A stretch of 64,000 nucleotides of DNA from Boseongicola sp. H5 (GCA_020622165.1 JACNMN010000002.1:434001-498000); one strand, 5' to 3'. Counted from the first letter of the stretch, positions 46,732-56,837 are shown. Numbers and translations: made by a program. The notes: generated by a model from the letters alone, not told the origin.

Positions 46732-47853
46732 ATGCACCAGCCAGCGATCACCGGAACGGGCGTGTTCACGCCCAGCCAGATCATCACCAATGACGAGCTC
46801 GTGGCCGCGTTCAACGCCCATGCGGACCTCTACAATGCTGAAAACGCAGAGAAAATCGCCGCCGGCCTGCTTGAGCCCAAGCCCTATTCCTCCTCCGAGT
46901 TCATTCACGCCGCCTCCGGCATCGAGCAGCGCTATGTGCTTGACAAGACAGGCGTTCTCGACCCAGAGGTGATGCATCCCTGGCTGCGGAAGCGGGACGA
47001 CGACGAACCCGGCCAGATGGCCGAAATGGCGCTGGAAGCCTGCACCCAGGCCCTTGAGATGGCAGGGAAAACCGCCGGCGATGTGGATGCCGTTCTGTGC
47101 GCCGCCTCCAATCACGAGCGCGCCTATCCCGCCGTGGCCATCGAGATACAGGATCTCCTTGGAATTCAGGGCTTTGCCTTCGATATGAACGTCGCCTGTT
47201 CCTCCGCCACCTTCGGCATTCAGGCCGCCGCCGACATGATCCGCTCCGGCAGCATCAGAAGCGCATTGGTGGTGAACCCGGAAATCTGTTCGGCCCATCT
47301 GGAGTGGCGCGACCGCGATTGCCATTTCATCTTCGGCGATGTCTGCACGGCGGTCCTGATCGAACGCGCCGAGGACGCCAAGGGCCTGCATTTCCTGATA
47401 AAATCCACGCGCTGCGCGACGCAGTTCTCCAACAATATCCGCAACAATAACGGCTTTCTGCGCCGCACCCGCAAGGACCATATGGAAGATCGCCGCGACA
47501 TGCAGTTCATGCAGAACGGGCGCAAGGTCTTCAAGGAGGTCCTGCCCCTCGTCTCCAAGCATATCGCCGATCACATGGCCGACGAAGGCGTCGCCGCGAC
47601 CGACCTGAAACGCCTCTGGCTTCATCAGGCAAACAAGACCATGAACGACTATATCGGCAAGAAAGTCCTCGGGCGCGACCCTGCCGACGGCGAACAGCCC
47701 AACATCCTGCAGGATTACGCAAACACGTCATCCGCAGGCAGCATCATCGCTTTTGCCAAGTATTCCAAAGACCTGCAGCCCGGTGACACCGGCCTGATCT
47801 GTTCTTTCGGCGCCGGGTATTCGGTGGGCTCGGTGATCCTGGAACGTGCTTGA
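46732..47853 (+). CDS. 3-oxoacyl-ACP synthase III-like (KAS III) enzyme
   Basis: 373 residues, thiolase fold. The catalytic triad is visible: Cys156 (NVACSSATFG), His298 (LWLHQANK) and Asn331 (YANTSSAGS). It is longer than typical FabH (about 317) with extra loops at 30-90 and 220-260, as in KAS III-like enzymes acting on longer or unusual acyl chains. The ATG at 46732 follows GGGGAGGGCCAG. Stand-alone gene, divergent from the DUF4415 regulator. Confidence 0.88.
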   Translation: MHQPAITGTGVFTPSQIITNDELVAAFNAHADLYNAENAEKIAAGLLEPKPYSSSEFIHAASGIEQRYVLDKTGVLDPEVMHPWLRKRDDDEPGQMAEMALEACTQALEMAGKTAGDVDAVLCAASNHERAYPAVAIEIQDLLGIQGFAFDMNVACSSATFGIQAAADMIRSGSIRSALVVNPEICSAHLEWRDRDCHFIFGDVCTAVLIERAEDAKGLHFLIKSTRCATQFSNNIRNNNGFLRRTRKDHMEDRRDMQFMQNGRKVFKEVLPLVSKHIADHMADEGVAATDLKRLWLHQANKTMNDYIGKKVLGRDPADGEQPNILQDYANTSSAGSIIAFAKYSKDLQPGDTGLICSFGAGYSVGSVILERA

Positions 47854-47875
47854 CGCGCCGTTCACCTCTGCCGTG

Positions 47876-48328
47876 CTAGGAGGATGTCTCGTCTTCCAGG
47901 TGCAGTTTCATCTCCAATAGCACCTTCTGGATTTCCAGCGTCTCGCGCAGCAGGCGTTTGGCCTCGTTGATGGTTATCACGCCGTCCGCGATTGACTGAT
48001 GATACTCCGCCATCAGCATCGCGAACCGCTGGCTTAGGGCGACCACGTCGGAATTCACCCCGCCCTCACGGCCCTCGTTGGGCCGTGGTTCGTCATAGCT
48101 GAGCGTGATGCCCTGCAACTCCGCCAGCGCGGTCGTCACATGGGGGAACCGCGCGGCCGTTTCCAGCGCCGCCACCGCGTCGATCGGGATGAACCGGTCC
48201 GCGTGTTCCGGCGCGTCCGAGAAGTAGCGGCCAAGCGTTGCCTTGGATTTGCCCGTGACGTCGCATGCGGCGGCAAAGCCCACATCCTTGATTAACGCCT
48301 CGGTATGTTTCTTCAGGTAACTTCCCAC
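47876..48328 (-). CDS. Hypothetical protein with putative HTH
   Basis: 150 residues. N-terminal half could be a helix-turn-helix (VGFAAACDVTGKSKATLGRY near 17-36), the C-terminal half is helical (FAMLMAEYHQSIADGVITIN, then LRETLEIQKVLLEMKLHLED). The layout is like small phage or roseobacter regulators of CII type, but no family is certain. Convergent with the KAS III-like gene. Confidence 0.65.
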   Translation of the reverse strand: MGSYLKKHTEALIKDVGFAAACDVTGKSKATLGRYFSDAPEHADRFIPIDAVAALETAARFPHVTTALAELQGITLSYDEPRPNEGREGGVNSDVVALSQRFAMLMAEYHQSIADGVITINEAKRLLRETLEIQKVLLEMKLHLEDETSS

Positions 48329-48664
48329 GGATCCGTCCTTGCTCGAAACTGATTATCCGGGGGAAATCAAATCGCTTTTTCCCATGATGGTCAATCGCGT
48401 CGGATGGCAGGGTGATCCCGCCTCCCAAGTCGGGAGGTGCTTAATCAGTAATCGGCCGTTGTACCTGGCCGATCGGGTGGGGGTTCGTCGCCATGGCCGA
48501 TCCGGTCTGGCCGGGGTTCGCGCCATTGTGCGGCGAACCCTGTCGCCGGTGTCCATCCCCCGTGACACCGGCAGGGCCCGACCGGGCTCACGGAACCGGC
48601 CCGATGCCGGCGCCCCCACCCGCCATGTCTTGCACCGCCGCCCGGGCTGGGGCAAATCTGTCAA
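48329..48664. other. Intergenic region between divergent genes
   Basis: 336 bases. A perfect hairpin CCTCCC-AAGTC-GGGAGG lies at 48421-48437. The left end is AT-richer (AAATCGCTTTTTCCCATGATGG) and probably holds the promoter of the hypothetical gene. No ORF with a ribosome site. Confidence 0.5.
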
Positions 48665-49249
48665 ATGGCCAAGCTCTACTTCCATTACTCAACCATGAAC
48701 GCGGGCAAATCGACCCTGCTGCTTCAGGCATCCTACAACTATAACGAACGCGGAATGCAGACCTATCTTCTGACCGCAAACTTCGATGACCGGTCCGGGG
48801 CTGGCCGCATCGGCAGCCGGATCGGGATTGCTGCCGAGGCCGACACCTATACGCAAACCGATGATCTGCATGCCAAAATCGCGGCCCGCCTGGAACAGGG
48901 GCCATGCGCCTGCGTGTTGATCGACGAGGCGCAGTGGATGACCCGCGACCAGGTCTGGCAGCTGGCGCGCGCGGTCGACGATCTCGGTGTGCCGGTCATG
49001 TGCTACGGGCTCCGCGTCGATTTTCAGGGGCAGCTGTTTCCAGGCTCCGCGGCACTTCTGGCGCTGGCCGACGAGATGCGCGAGGTGCGTACGATCTGTC
49101 ATTGCGGGCGCAAGGCGACCATGGTGATCCGCGTCGACGAAAGCGGCAAGGCCGTGACCCACGGGGCCCAGATCGAGGTTGGCGGGAATGACAGATACGT
49201 ATCGCTCTGCCGGCGGCACTGGCGCGAGGAAACCGGGGATCGTGGCTGA
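48665..49249 (+). CDS. tdk: Thymidine kinase
   Basis: 194 residues, type II Tdk. P-loop MNAGKST near residues 11-17, VLIDEAQW (Walker B) near 85, and a zinc site with CHCGRK near 143 and CRRHW near 181. It salvages thymidine to dTMP. The stop overlaps the GNAT gene by 8 bp. Confidence 0.95.
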   Translation: MAKLYFHYSTMNAGKSTLLLQASYNYNERGMQTYLLTANFDDRSGAGRIGSRIGIAAEADTYTQTDDLHAKIAARLEQGPCACVLIDEAQWMTRDQVWQLARAVDDLGVPVMCYGLRVDFQGQLFPGSAALLALADEMREVRTICHCGRKATMVIRVDESGKAVTHGAQIEVGGNDRYVSLCRRHWREETGDRG

Positions 49250-49829
49250 GCTGACCCTCGTTTCCGGGTTTCCCGAGGATCAGAGAGAGCGGGTCGCGCG
49301 GCTTTACTGGCAGGCGTTCCGGGGCAAGCTGGGCCGGGTTTTGGGGCCGGATGACAAGGCGCTGAGGTTTCTGACGCCGGTTCTGCATGGTTCCCATGCC
49401 ATATCCGCCCTGAATGCAGACGGCGCGCTTGTGGGTGTCGCCGGGTTTTCGACCCCTCAGGACACGTTTGTCGCCGGAACCGAAGCCGACCTTTGCAAGG
49501 TTTACGGACGTTTCGGGGCGATGTGGCGCGGCTTGCTGCTGGAGATGCTGGACCGGCCCAGATCGACGGAGATCCTCGTGATGGACGGGATTTTCGTGGC
49601 GCCCGAAGCCCGTGGGCAGGGCGTCGGCTCGGCGCTCCTTGACGGCATCGTCGAGGAGGCGAAAGCGCGCGGCTTGGCTGGCGTGCGTCTGGATGTGATC
49701 GACTCCAATCCGCGGGCAAAGGCGCTTTACGAGCGCAAGGGCTTCGTCGCCTGCACACCGCAAAAGCTGGGAGCCCTGAAATGGGTCTTCGGCTTCTCGT
49801 CGGTCACGCCGATGATCAAGCCGGTCTAA
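49242..49829 (+). CDS. GNAT N-acetyltransferase
   Basis: 195 residues from GTG 49242 (site GGGGATC), inside the tdk end. Acetyl-CoA binding motif A VAPEARGQGVGSALLDGIV near residue 122, and RLDVIDSNPRAKALYERKGF near 150. Substrate unknown. Its stop converges on the hydroxyacid dehydrogenase with a 4-bp overlap. Confidence 0.88.
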   Translation: MAELTLVSGFPEDQRERVARLYWQAFRGKLGRVLGPDDKALRFLTPVLHGSHAISALNADGALVGVAGFSTPQDTFVAGTEADLCKVYGRFGAMWRGLLLEMLDRPRSTEILVMDGIFVAPEARGQGVGSALLDGIVEEAKARGLAGVRLDVIDSNPRAKALYERKGFVACTPQKLGALKWVFGFSSVTPMIKPV

Positions 49830-50773
49830 ACCGGGTTCGGCAAGGGCTGGCCATCCGCCAGGGCGATGACATTGGCCAGCGCCATCCGCCCCATCGCCTC
49901 GCGCACCTCCAAAGCCGCCGTGCCGAGATGCGGCAGCAGGCTGACGTTCTCCATCCGTGTCAAAGCTTCGGGAACCGCAGGCTCGAACTCGTAGACATCA
50001 AGCCCCGCCCCGCCGATCCGGCCGGATTGCAACGCGGCGACAAGCGCCGTCTCGTCGATGACGTCGCCACGCGAGATGTTCACCAAAATGGCGTGGGGCC
50101 GCATCGCCGCCAGCACATCGGCATCTATGTGGTGATGGGTTTCCGCGCCGCCCGGCAAGGCGATCACAACGATATCCGCCGCGCTCACAGCCTCAGGGAG
50201 AGACAGGCGGTCGGCCGGAAAATCGAGCGTCTTGGCGGAACGGTTGGCATAGACGATCCGGCAGCCGAACCCGAAATGGCAACGCCGTGCAATCGCCTGA
50301 CCGATCCGACCCATGCCGATGATCGCAACGGTCTTCCCGGTGACATGCAGGCCCAGCATCTGGGTCGGGTGCCAGCCCGTCCACCGGCCCGCCCGCACCA
50401 TTCGCTCGCCTTCACCGGCGCGACGGGCGGTCATCAGGATCAGCGTCATCGCGATATCTGCGGTGGCGTCGGTGACCGCGCCGGGCGTGTTGGTGACCGC
50501 GACTCCCGCGGCCTCTGCGGCGGCGGTGTCGATATGATTGTACCCCACCCCGAAATTCGCCAGAAGCCTGCATCGCGGCGATGCGGCGGCAGCGAAAACC
50601 TGCGCGCCGAAGGTATCGCCAAGGGTCGGGATCACGGCATCCTGTTCAGTCAGTGCCGCGATGCAGTCCGCCTGCGTCATCGGGCCGTCCCCGGCACGGT
50701 CAGTAACATCGAAGCGCGCCGCCGCCGCGGCCATGACACTGTCGGGCAGCCGGCGAGAGATCAGCAGTTTCAT
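49826..50773 (-). CDS. D-isomer-specific 2-hydroxyacid dehydrogenase
   Basis: 315 residues from ATG 50773, which overlaps the csaA stop by one base. NAD(P)-binding GMGRIGQAIARR near residue 150, the catalytic Arg in NISRGDVID near 227, Glu in the GLDVYEFEP region, and His in LLPHLGTAA near 281. It fits glyoxylate/hydroxypyruvate reductase-like enzymes. Confidence 0.9.
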   Translation of the reverse strand: MKLLISRRLPDSVMAAAAARFDVTDRAGDGPMTQADCIAALTEQDAVIPTLGDTFGAQVFAAAASPRCRLLANFGVGYNHIDTAAAEAAGVAVTNTPGAVTDATADIAMTLILMTARRAGEGERMVRAGRWTGWHPTQMLGLHVTGKTVAIIGMGRIGQAIARRCHFGFGCRIVYANRSAKTLDFPADRLSLPEAVSAADIVVIALPGGAETHHHIDADVLAAMRPHAILVNISRGDVIDETALVAALQSGRIGGAGLDVYEFEPAVPEALTRMENVSLLPHLGTAALEVREAMGRMALANVIALADGQPLPNPV

Positions 50774-51111
50774 CAATGCATCCTCTGCCCGTTCTCGACC
50801 GGGATATCGGGCGCCAAAAGGACGATCCCACCTTCCGGGTCGGAAACACCGAGGACCAGAACCTCCGACCGCATGGGGCCGATCTGGCGGGGGGGAAAGT
50901 TCACGACGGCCATGACCTGCCGGCCGACCAGCGCCTCGGGCGTATAGTGGGCGGTGATCTGGGCCGAGGATTTCCTCTCGCCCAGATCCGGCCCGAAATC
51001 GACCCAGAGCCTGATTGCCGGTTTCCGGGCCTCGGGGAAGGGTTCGGCACGGGTGACCGTGCCTACGCGGATATCGACCTTCAAAAATTCATCGAAACTG
51101 ATCTCTGGCAC
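50773..51111 (-). CDS. csaA: tRNA-binding (CsaA-like) protein
   Basis: 112 residues, a single tRNA-binding OB domain: FDEFLKVDIRVGTVTRAEPF at the N terminus, SSAQITAHYTPEALVGRQVM near 47-66, and NFPPRQIGPMRSEVLVLG near 72-89. CsaA acts as a chaperone or tRNA-binding protein in other bacteria. In an operon with proC (4 bp) and the hydroxyacid dehydrogenase (1-bp overlap). Confidence 0.92.
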   Translation of the reverse strand: MPEISFDEFLKVDIRVGTVTRAEPFPEARKPAIRLWVDFGPDLGERKSSAQITAHYTPEALVGRQVMAVVNFPPRQIGPMRSEVLVLGVSDPEGGIVLLAPDIPVENGQRMH

Positions 51112-51115
51112 CGGC

Positions 51116-51931
51116 CTACCCTTTCAGCGCGCGGGAACGGTCGGCGGCGGCGGTGACCGTGGCCCGCATCAAGGGGCCGAGCCCCGTTCGAGGATCCATC
51201 AGAACCTCCAGCCCGGCCTGGGTTGTGCCATTGGGAGAGGTCACGTTGACGCGAAGCTGTTCGGGGGTTTCCCCGGCGGCCATGGCGAGTGCGCCAGCCC
51301 CGGCCACCGTGGCCTTGGCCAGATCCATCGCCATCTCATCGGGCAGACCTTCGGCCCGGGCGGCGGCGGCCAGCGCATCGATCATGTAGAACACATAAGC
51401 GGGGCCCGAACCGGACACGCCCGTTACCGCGTCGATCTGGTCTTCGGTTTCAAGCCGGACCACCTGCCCCACAGCCTCCAGCAGGGCCGCGGCAAGATCC
51501 ATGTCGTCCGCGTCGGATGCCCCGTTGCCGATAATCGCGGTAATGCCCTTGCCGATCGCGGCAGGCGTGTTCGGCATCGCGCGAACCACACGGGTGTTCT
51601 CCCCAAACGCGGCCTCGAAGGTTGCAACCGGTGTACCCGCAGCGACCGAAATCACCAGCGTACCTCCACCGCCGTAGCGGGCGAGCTGCGGCAGGGCGTC
51701 GTCCATCATCTGCGGCTTCACGGCGACCAGAGCGATTGCGGGATCGGCAGGCAGATCGGCGTTCAGATGTACGCCCCGCGCGCTCAACCAGTCGGATGGG
51801 TGCGGGTCAATCACCCACACCTTGCCGGACGGCAAGCCCTTGGCCAGCCAGCCCTCAAGCATCGCCGACCCCATCTTGCCACAGCCCAGCATCACCAGGC
51901 CACGGCGCTTTACATCAGTGAAATCCATCAT
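51116..51931 (-). CDS. proC: Pyrroline-5-carboxylate reductase
   Basis: 271 residues from ATG 51931; the next ATG, one codon on, has better spacing to GGAGGG. Rossmann motif VMLGCGKMGSAMLEGWL near residue 13, AVKPQMMDDALP near 70, and the family signature around GVSGSGPAYVFYMIDALAAA near 170. It makes proline from P5C with NADPH. The frame is open to 52192 but that part overlaps the YbjN gene. Confidence 0.95.
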   Translation of the reverse strand: MMDFTDVKRRGLVMLGCGKMGSAMLEGWLAKGLPSGKVWVIDPHPSDWLSARGVHLNADLPADPAIALVAVKPQMMDDALPQLARYGGGGTLVISVAAGTPVATFEAAFGENTRVVRAMPNTPAAIGKGITAIIGNGASDADDMDLAAALLEAVGQVVRLETEDQIDAVTGVSGSGPAYVFYMIDALAAAARAEGLPDEMAMDLAKATVAGAGALAMAAGETPEQLRVNVTSPNGTTQAGLEVLMDPRTGLGPLMRATVTAAADRSRALKG

Positions 51932-51957
51932 CCCTCCGGCATTCGCCGCAGGTGAGA

Positions 51958-52461
51958 CTAGGCCCGGCCAAAGCTCTCCGCAATGGCGACCTGCATCGCC
52001 TCGGACGGGGTTGAATCTCCCCAACAGGCCAGTTGGAAGGCCGGATAATACCGCTCGGCCGCCAGAACCGCCGTTTCCACCATGCAGGAAATCTGTTCGG
52101 GCGAGGCGAGTTGCTCCCCGGCCAGAACCAGCCCGTAGCGATACACCATCAGCCGTTGCGCATGCCAGTAGCTGAACGCCCCGGCCCAGCATTTGTCATT
52201 GGCAAGGTTCAGCGTTTCGTACAGCTTGCCCAGCATCTCTTCGGGCGGCTCCATATCGAAGGTACAGATCATCCGCAGGGTTTCGTCATAGGACGACCAG
52301 GCAAGCGTGACCGAATAGGTGCGCCACTGACCCTCGATCGCCATCGCAATCTGGTCATCGGCGACACGGTCGAAATCCCAATCGTGATGCGTGGCGATCG
52401 TCTCCACGATGTCGATTGGGTGGATCTCGTCGGTCTCGAAATACTGCTCGGAAAGTGACAT
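51958..52461 (-). CDS. YbjN-domain protein
   Basis: 167 residues with YbjN (type III-chaperone-like) fold: DIVETIATHHDWDFDRVADD near 17-36, MICTFDMEPPEEMLGKLYET near 64-83, and a C-terminal helix MVETAVLAAERYYPAFQLAC. Function unknown; the family is ubiquitous in alphaproteobacteria. 26 bp before proC. Confidence 0.88.
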   Translation of the reverse strand: MSLSEQYFETDEIHPIDIVETIATHHDWDFDRVADDQIAMAIEGQWRTYSVTLAWSSYDETLRMICTFDMEPPEEMLGKLYETLNLANDKCWAGAFSYWHAQRLMVYRYGLVLAGEQLASPEQISCMVETAVLAAERYYPAFQLACWGDSTPSEAMQVAIAESFGRA

Positions 52462-52720
52462 TGCCCAGGCCTCTTTTTTGTTAGCAGCCTCGGCGGGGTC
52501 TGGTCTTTTCGACCATGACGCCCACTAGAAGCTGGGTGTCTAACCTATGGGTCGCCGGATTGATCCCGACCCCATACAAGATATGGTGGGCCGTAGAGCC
52601 GGGCCTGTAAAGCAGTATTTTCGTGAATTCGCGCGCAAAGCCCCGCGATGCGGCTCTATCCACAGAAATCTGAAAGTGGTCAACAGGCTGCGGTCAGGTG
52701 GCCGGGTCCGGCCGATCGTA

Positions 52721-53248
52721 TCACGCGGATGAGGCCAGTTTTTCGTGGTTGAGGCCCCGCCCCAGGCTTGCCCCGACCCATATCCCGACCGACCCGCAGA
52801 TCGCCGCGGCAAGCAGCGAGTTCCAGACCGGAAACTGGCCTGCAGAGGCACCGCCCAAAGGCGCGGGAGACAGGATCGGCAGATACGATATCAGCACGCC
52901 GATGCCCTGGGTCGACAGCAGGCTGAGCAGGAATGCCGCCAGACAGGCGGAGGCGCCGGTCCAGATCGGCCAGAACCGCGGATGCGCCAGCAGGTCCCGC
53001 CGGATCAGGTGGCGGGCGAAAAGGACCGCGACCGTAAGCCCCGGAAGCCAGATGACGAAACTGATGCCAGTGCCGAGGATCAGGCCGAAAAAGGCCGAAA
53101 GCACAGCGCCCGAGCCGTAGAAGACGGCAAGGATGAACATTTGCGCGGCGACGATCACCCCGGTCCAGACGGCGCCGACAAAGGCGGCGCGGAAGACCGT
53201 ATGAGCGACGGAAACAACCGGGTCTTGCGAGGGCAGATTGATGATCAT
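52721..53248 (-). CDS. Hypothetical membrane protein
   Basis: 175 residues, about four TM helices (about 18-40, 50-78, 94-110, 135-162). No motif recognised. It lies between YbjN and ubiK, all on the - strand but with gaps that suggest its own promoter. Confidence 0.65.
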   Translation of the reverse strand: MIINLPSQDPVVSVAHTVFRAAFVGAVWTGVIVAAQMFILAVFYGSGAVLSAFFGLILGTGISFVIWLPGLTVAVLFARHLIRRDLLAHPRFWPIWTGASACLAAFLLSLLSTQGIGVLISYLPILSPAPLGGASAGQFPVWNSLLAAAICGSVGIWVGASLGRGLNHEKLASSA

Positions 53249-53297
53249 GCCACCCGGTTTAGAGGCCTAATTGGCCAAAAGGATGGTCATGCCGGGA

Positions 53298-53549
53298 TTA
53301 CTTTTTGGCTTTGCCGGCCTCAAGCGTCTCAATCCGCGCTTTCAGCGCCTCATTCTCTTCCCTTGCCTTCTGCGCCATGGCACGGACGGCATCGAATTCC
53401 TCGCGGGTCACGAAATCGCGATCCGCCAGCCAGCGATCCATCATCGACTTCATCGCCGTCTCGGCCTCGTCCTTCGCGCCCTGAGCCACGCCCATCGCGT
53501 TGGTCATAAGCTGCGAGATATCTTCCATGATCTTGTTGCGGGTCTGCAT
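53298..53549 (-). CDS. ubiK: Ubiquinone-biosynthesis accessory factor UbiK-like
   Basis: 83 residues from ATG 53549, preceded by GGAGGCTCTG; an earlier in-frame ATG at 53561 lacks a site. N-terminal amphipathic helix ([20 protein letters not shown]) and a C-terminal coiled coil ([20 protein letters not shown]) typical of the BMFP/UbiK family, which supports ubiquinone biosynthesis in the cytosol. Divergent from lgt. Confidence 0.88.
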   Translation of the reverse strand: MQTRNKIMEDISQLMTNAMGVAQGAKDEAETAMKSMMDRWLADRDFVTREEFDAVRAMAQKAREENEALKARIETLEAGKAKK

Positions 53550-53662
53550 CAGAGCCTCCATGTCGCCAAGGACTGATATGGCGGCGCAAGGCGCCTGGAT
53601 CAAGGTTGACTTCGCCGCAGGCACACCCCATCCACTGGCCAATCACAGGCAACGGAGACCCC

Positions 53663-54577
53663 ATGCAGGCCGCCATTCCCTTCCCCGACATTTCGCCGGA
53701 ACTGATCTCGTTCACCATCGGAGGATTCGAACTGGCGCTGCGCTGGTACGCCCTGGCCTATATCGCGGCCCTTCTGATCGGCTGGCGTCTGGTGGTAATG
53801 GCGGTCCGGCGTCCGGCACTCTGGCCGGGCAACACCGCGCCGATGACGCCGGAGCATGTGGAAAACCTGGTCACCTGGGTCATCATCGGGGTCATTCTGG
53901 GTGGGCGGCTCGGTTTCGTTCTGTTCTACCAGCCGAGCTATTACCTGCAGAACCCGGCGGAGATTCCGATGATCTGGCAGGGCGGCATGGCCTTCCATGG
54001 CGGGCTTCTGGGCGTGGTCATCGCAGGGGCGCTGTTCTGCCGGGTCCACAAGCTGCCGATGGCTAGCGTGGGCGACGCGATGGCGATGGCGACGCCGCCG
54101 GGGCTACTTCTGGGGCGGATCGCGAATTTCATCAATGCCGAACTCTGGGGGCGGCCCACGGACGCGCCATGGGGGGTGATCTTTCCCGGAGAGTACGCGC
54201 AAAGCTGCCCCGGCCCGGTCGGTCTGGTGGAACGCGCCTGGGAAACGCTTTGCGCGCGCCACCCTTCGCAGCTTTACGAGGCCGGGCTGGAAGGCCTGCT
54301 TCTGGGCGCCGTGATCCTGTGGCTGATCTATCGCCGCGGCTGGCTGAAAATCCCGGGGCAGATCATGGGCCTGTTTCTGGCGGGCTACGGGCTTGGCCGG
54401 TTCATCGTCGAATACTTCCGTCAGGCGGACCCGCAATTCATCACGCCGGACAATCCGCTTGGCCACGTGATCTCGCTCAGCCCTGAAATCGGGCTCAGCA
54501 TGGGGCAACTCCTGTCGCTGCCCATGCTGCTGATCGGCATTGCCATCATCGTCCTCGCCCGCAGGCGCGCCGCGTGA
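53663..54577 (+). CDS. lgt: Prolipoprotein diacylglyceryl transferase
   Basis: 304 residues from ATG 53663 (site GGAGACCCC). Seven TM helices; [14 protein letters not shown] near residue 112 with the essential His, and the Lgt signature [20 protein letters not shown] near 151-170. It adds diacylglycerol to lipobox Cys, for example of NlpD above. Coupled to midA by a GTGA overlap. Confidence 0.96.
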   Translation: MQAAIPFPDISPELISFTIGGFELALRWYALAYIAALLIGWRLVVMAVRRPALWPGNTAPMTPEHVENLVTWVIIGVILGGRLGFVLFYQPSYYLQNPAEIPMIWQGGMAFHGGLLGVVIAGALFCRVHKLPMASVGDAMAMATPPGLLLGRIANFINAELWGRPTDAPWGVIFPGEYAQSCPGPVGLVERAWETLCARHPSQLYEAGLEGLLLGAVILWLIYRRGWLKIPGQIMGLFLAGYGLGRFIVEYFRQADPQFITPDNPLGHVISLSPEIGLSMGQLLSLPMLLIGIAIIVLARRRAA

Positions 54578-55671
54578 CACCGCTTGGGCGTCGATTGATT
54601 GCGCGGATCGTCCGGACAGGACCGATTTCCGTCTCGGAATACATGACCGAATGCCTGCTCAATCCGCGCGACGGCTATTACACGACCCGCGATCCGCTCG
54701 GCACCAGGGGCGATTTCATCACCGCGCCCGAAATCAGCCAGATGTTCGGCGAAATCCTTGGCCTGTGGCTGGCGCAGGTATGGCTGGATCAGGGGCGTCC
54801 CCCCCATTTCGTGCTGGCCGAACTGGGGCCGGGGCGCGGGACGCTGATGGCCGATATCTTGCGCGCCACCGCGATCGTGGAAGGGTTTCACGCCGCGATG
54901 CGACTGGCACTGGTGGAGGCTTCGCCGGTTTTGCGGGCCCGCCAGAAGGCCGCGCTGCGGGGGCAGGAGCCGTTCTTTTGCGACCATGTCGGTGATCTCC
55001 CGGATGGTCCGCTCTTTCTTGTCGCGAACGAGTTCTTCGATGCCCTGCCGATCCGCCAGTTTCTGCGGGCGGACACCGGGTGGCATGAACGCCAGATCGG
55101 GACCGATGGCAGCCGCCTGTTCTGGGGGCTTGGCCCCGAACGGGGGATCGCGGCGCTGGATGACGTTCTGCGGAGCACCCCGCCCGGCCATCTGGTTGAA
55201 CTGAACGCCCCCGCCCTGCCGCTGGCCGAAGAGATCGGCAGGCGCATCGCCAAGGACGGGGGCGCTGCACTGATCGTGGATTATGGCGATTGGGAAAGCC
55301 GGGGCGATACGCTTCAGGCGGTTGCCGGGCACGGCACGGTCGACTCGCTGCAGGATCCGGGCACCGCCGATCTCACCGCACATCTGGCATTCGGGCCGCT
55401 GGCCCGCGCCGCGGCGCCCGCGCGCGCCACCACGCTTGTCCCGCAGGGCATGTTTCTCGAACGCCTGGGGATCGGCATGCGCGCCGAAAGACTCGCCGCG
55501 AAACTGAGCGGCCCGGCGCGCGAACAGCATATCGCCGCCCACAAGCGGTTGACGCACCCCGATGAAATGGGAACCTTGTTCAAAGTCATGGGCCTTTGCC
55601 CGCCCGACGCCCCGCCATTGCCTGCCCTGGAGCCCGCTGCCCCCGATGTCCCCGGTCACGACACGCCTTGA
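54574..55671 (+). CDS. MidA/NDUFAF7-family SAM methyltransferase
   Basis: 365 residues from a GTG in the lgt stop. SAM-dependent methyltransferase with [19 protein letters not shown] near residue 85, [16 protein letters not shown] near 150, and family N terminus [21 protein letters not shown]. Mitochondrial NDUFAF7 methylates a complex I subunit arginine; bacterial roles are less clear. Overlaps pgeF by 26 bp. Confidence 0.92.
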   Translation: MTPLGRRLIARIVRTGPISVSEYMTECLLNPRDGYYTTRDPLGTRGDFITAPEISQMFGEILGLWLAQVWLDQGRPPHFVLAELGPGRGTLMADILRATAIVEGFHAAMRLALVEASPVLRARQKAALRGQEPFFCDHVGDLPDGPLFLVANEFFDALPIRQFLRADTGWHERQIGTDGSRLFWGLGPERGIAALDDVLRSTPPGHLVELNAPALPLAEEIGRRIAKDGGAALIVDYGDWESRGDTLQAVAGHGTVDSLQDPGTADLTAHLAFGPLARAAAPARATTLVPQGMFLERLGIGMRAERLAAKLSGPAREQHIAAHKRLTHPDEMGTLFKVMGLCPPDAPPLPALEPAAPDVPGHDTP

Positions 55672-56419
55672 GCCTCTGACCTCCAGCCTGCTGGACGGCG
55701 TGAGACATGGCTTCTTCACCCGGAAGGGCGGAGCCTCCTCGGGTGTTTTCGAGGGCTTGAATTGCGGCGGCGGGTCTTCGGATCAGGCGGAAATCGTCGC
55801 CATGAACCGGGACCGGGTGGCCGATGCGATGGGCGTCGACAGGGACCGCCTGGTGACGATCTATCAGGTGCATTCGAGCGATGCCGTTCTGGTCACCGAT
55901 GGGCGCCCCGATCCGGTCCCCCGCGCAGACGGGATCGTTACCGCGACACCGGGCACCGCGATTGCCGTGCTGACCGCCGACTGCCAGCCCGTCCTGTTCG
56001 CGGACCCAATCGCGGGGGTGATCGGGGCCGCCCATGCCGGGTGGAAAGGCGCCCTGGACGGTGTGCTTGAACGCACGATCGAGGTCATGGTGGAGGCCAG
56101 CGCGCGGCGCGAGGATATTCGCGCGGTGATCGGCCCCACGATCAGCCAACGCGCCTATGAGGTCGGTCCGGAGTTCATCGACCGGTTTCTTGACGACGAT
56201 CCGGAAACCGCGCGCTTCTTCATCAACGGGCCGGGCGACAGGTATCTGTTCGATCTTCCGGCCTACGGGCTGATGCGTCTGCGCGCGGCAGGCATTGCGC
56301 AGGCGGAATGGACGCGGCATTGCACCTATTCCGACCCCTCGCATTTCTACTCCTACCGCCGGGCGACCCATGAGGGCGCGGCCGATTACGGCCGCCTTAT
56401 CTCGGCGATTCGGCTTTAG
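55646..56419 (+). CDS. pgeF: YfiH/PgeF-type purine nucleoside phosphorylase or laccase-domain protein
   Basis: 257 residues from ATG 55646. The zinc/copper His-Cys-His set is present: QVHSSDA near residue 72, TADCQPVLF near 111 and AAHAGWKGALDG near 131. The family was first named multicopper polyphenol oxidase; PgeF edits peptidoglycan precursors and FAMIN-like members act on purine nucleosides. Last gene of the lgt operon. Confidence 0.92.
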   Translation: MSPVTTRLEPLTSSLLDGVRHGFFTRKGGASSGVFEGLNCGGGSSDQAEIVAMNRDRVADAMGVDRDRLVTIYQVHSSDAVLVTDGRPDPVPRADGIVTATPGTAIAVLTADCQPVLFADPIAGVIGAAHAGWKGALDGVLERTIEVMVEASARREDIRAVIGPTISQRAYEVGPEFIDRFLDDDPETARFFINGPGDRYLFDLPAYGLMRLRAAGIAQAEWTRHCTYSDPSHFYSYRRATHEGAADYGRLISAIRL

Positions 56420-56705
56420 CCCTTCGTGACCTCATCGGCCCATCTCTTTTGGCGGCCAGGCATCGCCGATTTGGGCAAGGTATGGGCAGGCCCTGCCGCG
56501 GCTCTGCCTCAAACCGGCCAGATCGATCCATCGAATTTCATGAAAACCGAGTTGAAACGCACGGCGACGGGGCCACATTTTCGCCACGGATTTTTACGGG
56601 AAATTAGGATAAAAGTCGCAAGACTGCCCCATTGAATGTGCAGATTGTTGCAAGACGGGCAGTGCGCCCGGGCGAGCCACAAGATCTGCACAAAGGAACT
56701 GGGAC

Positions 56706-56837
56706 ATGGAAACGCGGCGTTGGATGACATCGGTTCTGGCTGAAAGCCGGAAAGACCTGATCCGGATGCCCTGGGAACGACAGGTCCGGGCAGAAAAGCG
56801 GGCGGAGACGGGCGAATTGCTCGACAAGGCCAGCTGA
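56706..56837 (+). CDS. Small 43-residue basic protein
   Basis: A 44-codon frame beginning METRRWMTSVLAESRKDLIR, rich in Arg and ending LLDKAS. It is preceded by a good ribosome site (AAAGGAACTGGGAC) and followed 30 bp later by an intrinsic terminator. The layout, a short basic protein with MxTRRW start, resembles a widespread roseobacter small protein I know from memory, function unknown. The region 56420-56705 before it shows no other gene. Confidence 0.7.
   Translation: METRRWMTSVLAESRKDLIRMPWERQVRAEKRAETGELLDKAS

Noticed and set aside
52650-52670. CTATCCACA, one base from a DnaA box
   Set aside because: Single imperfect site without an origin context.
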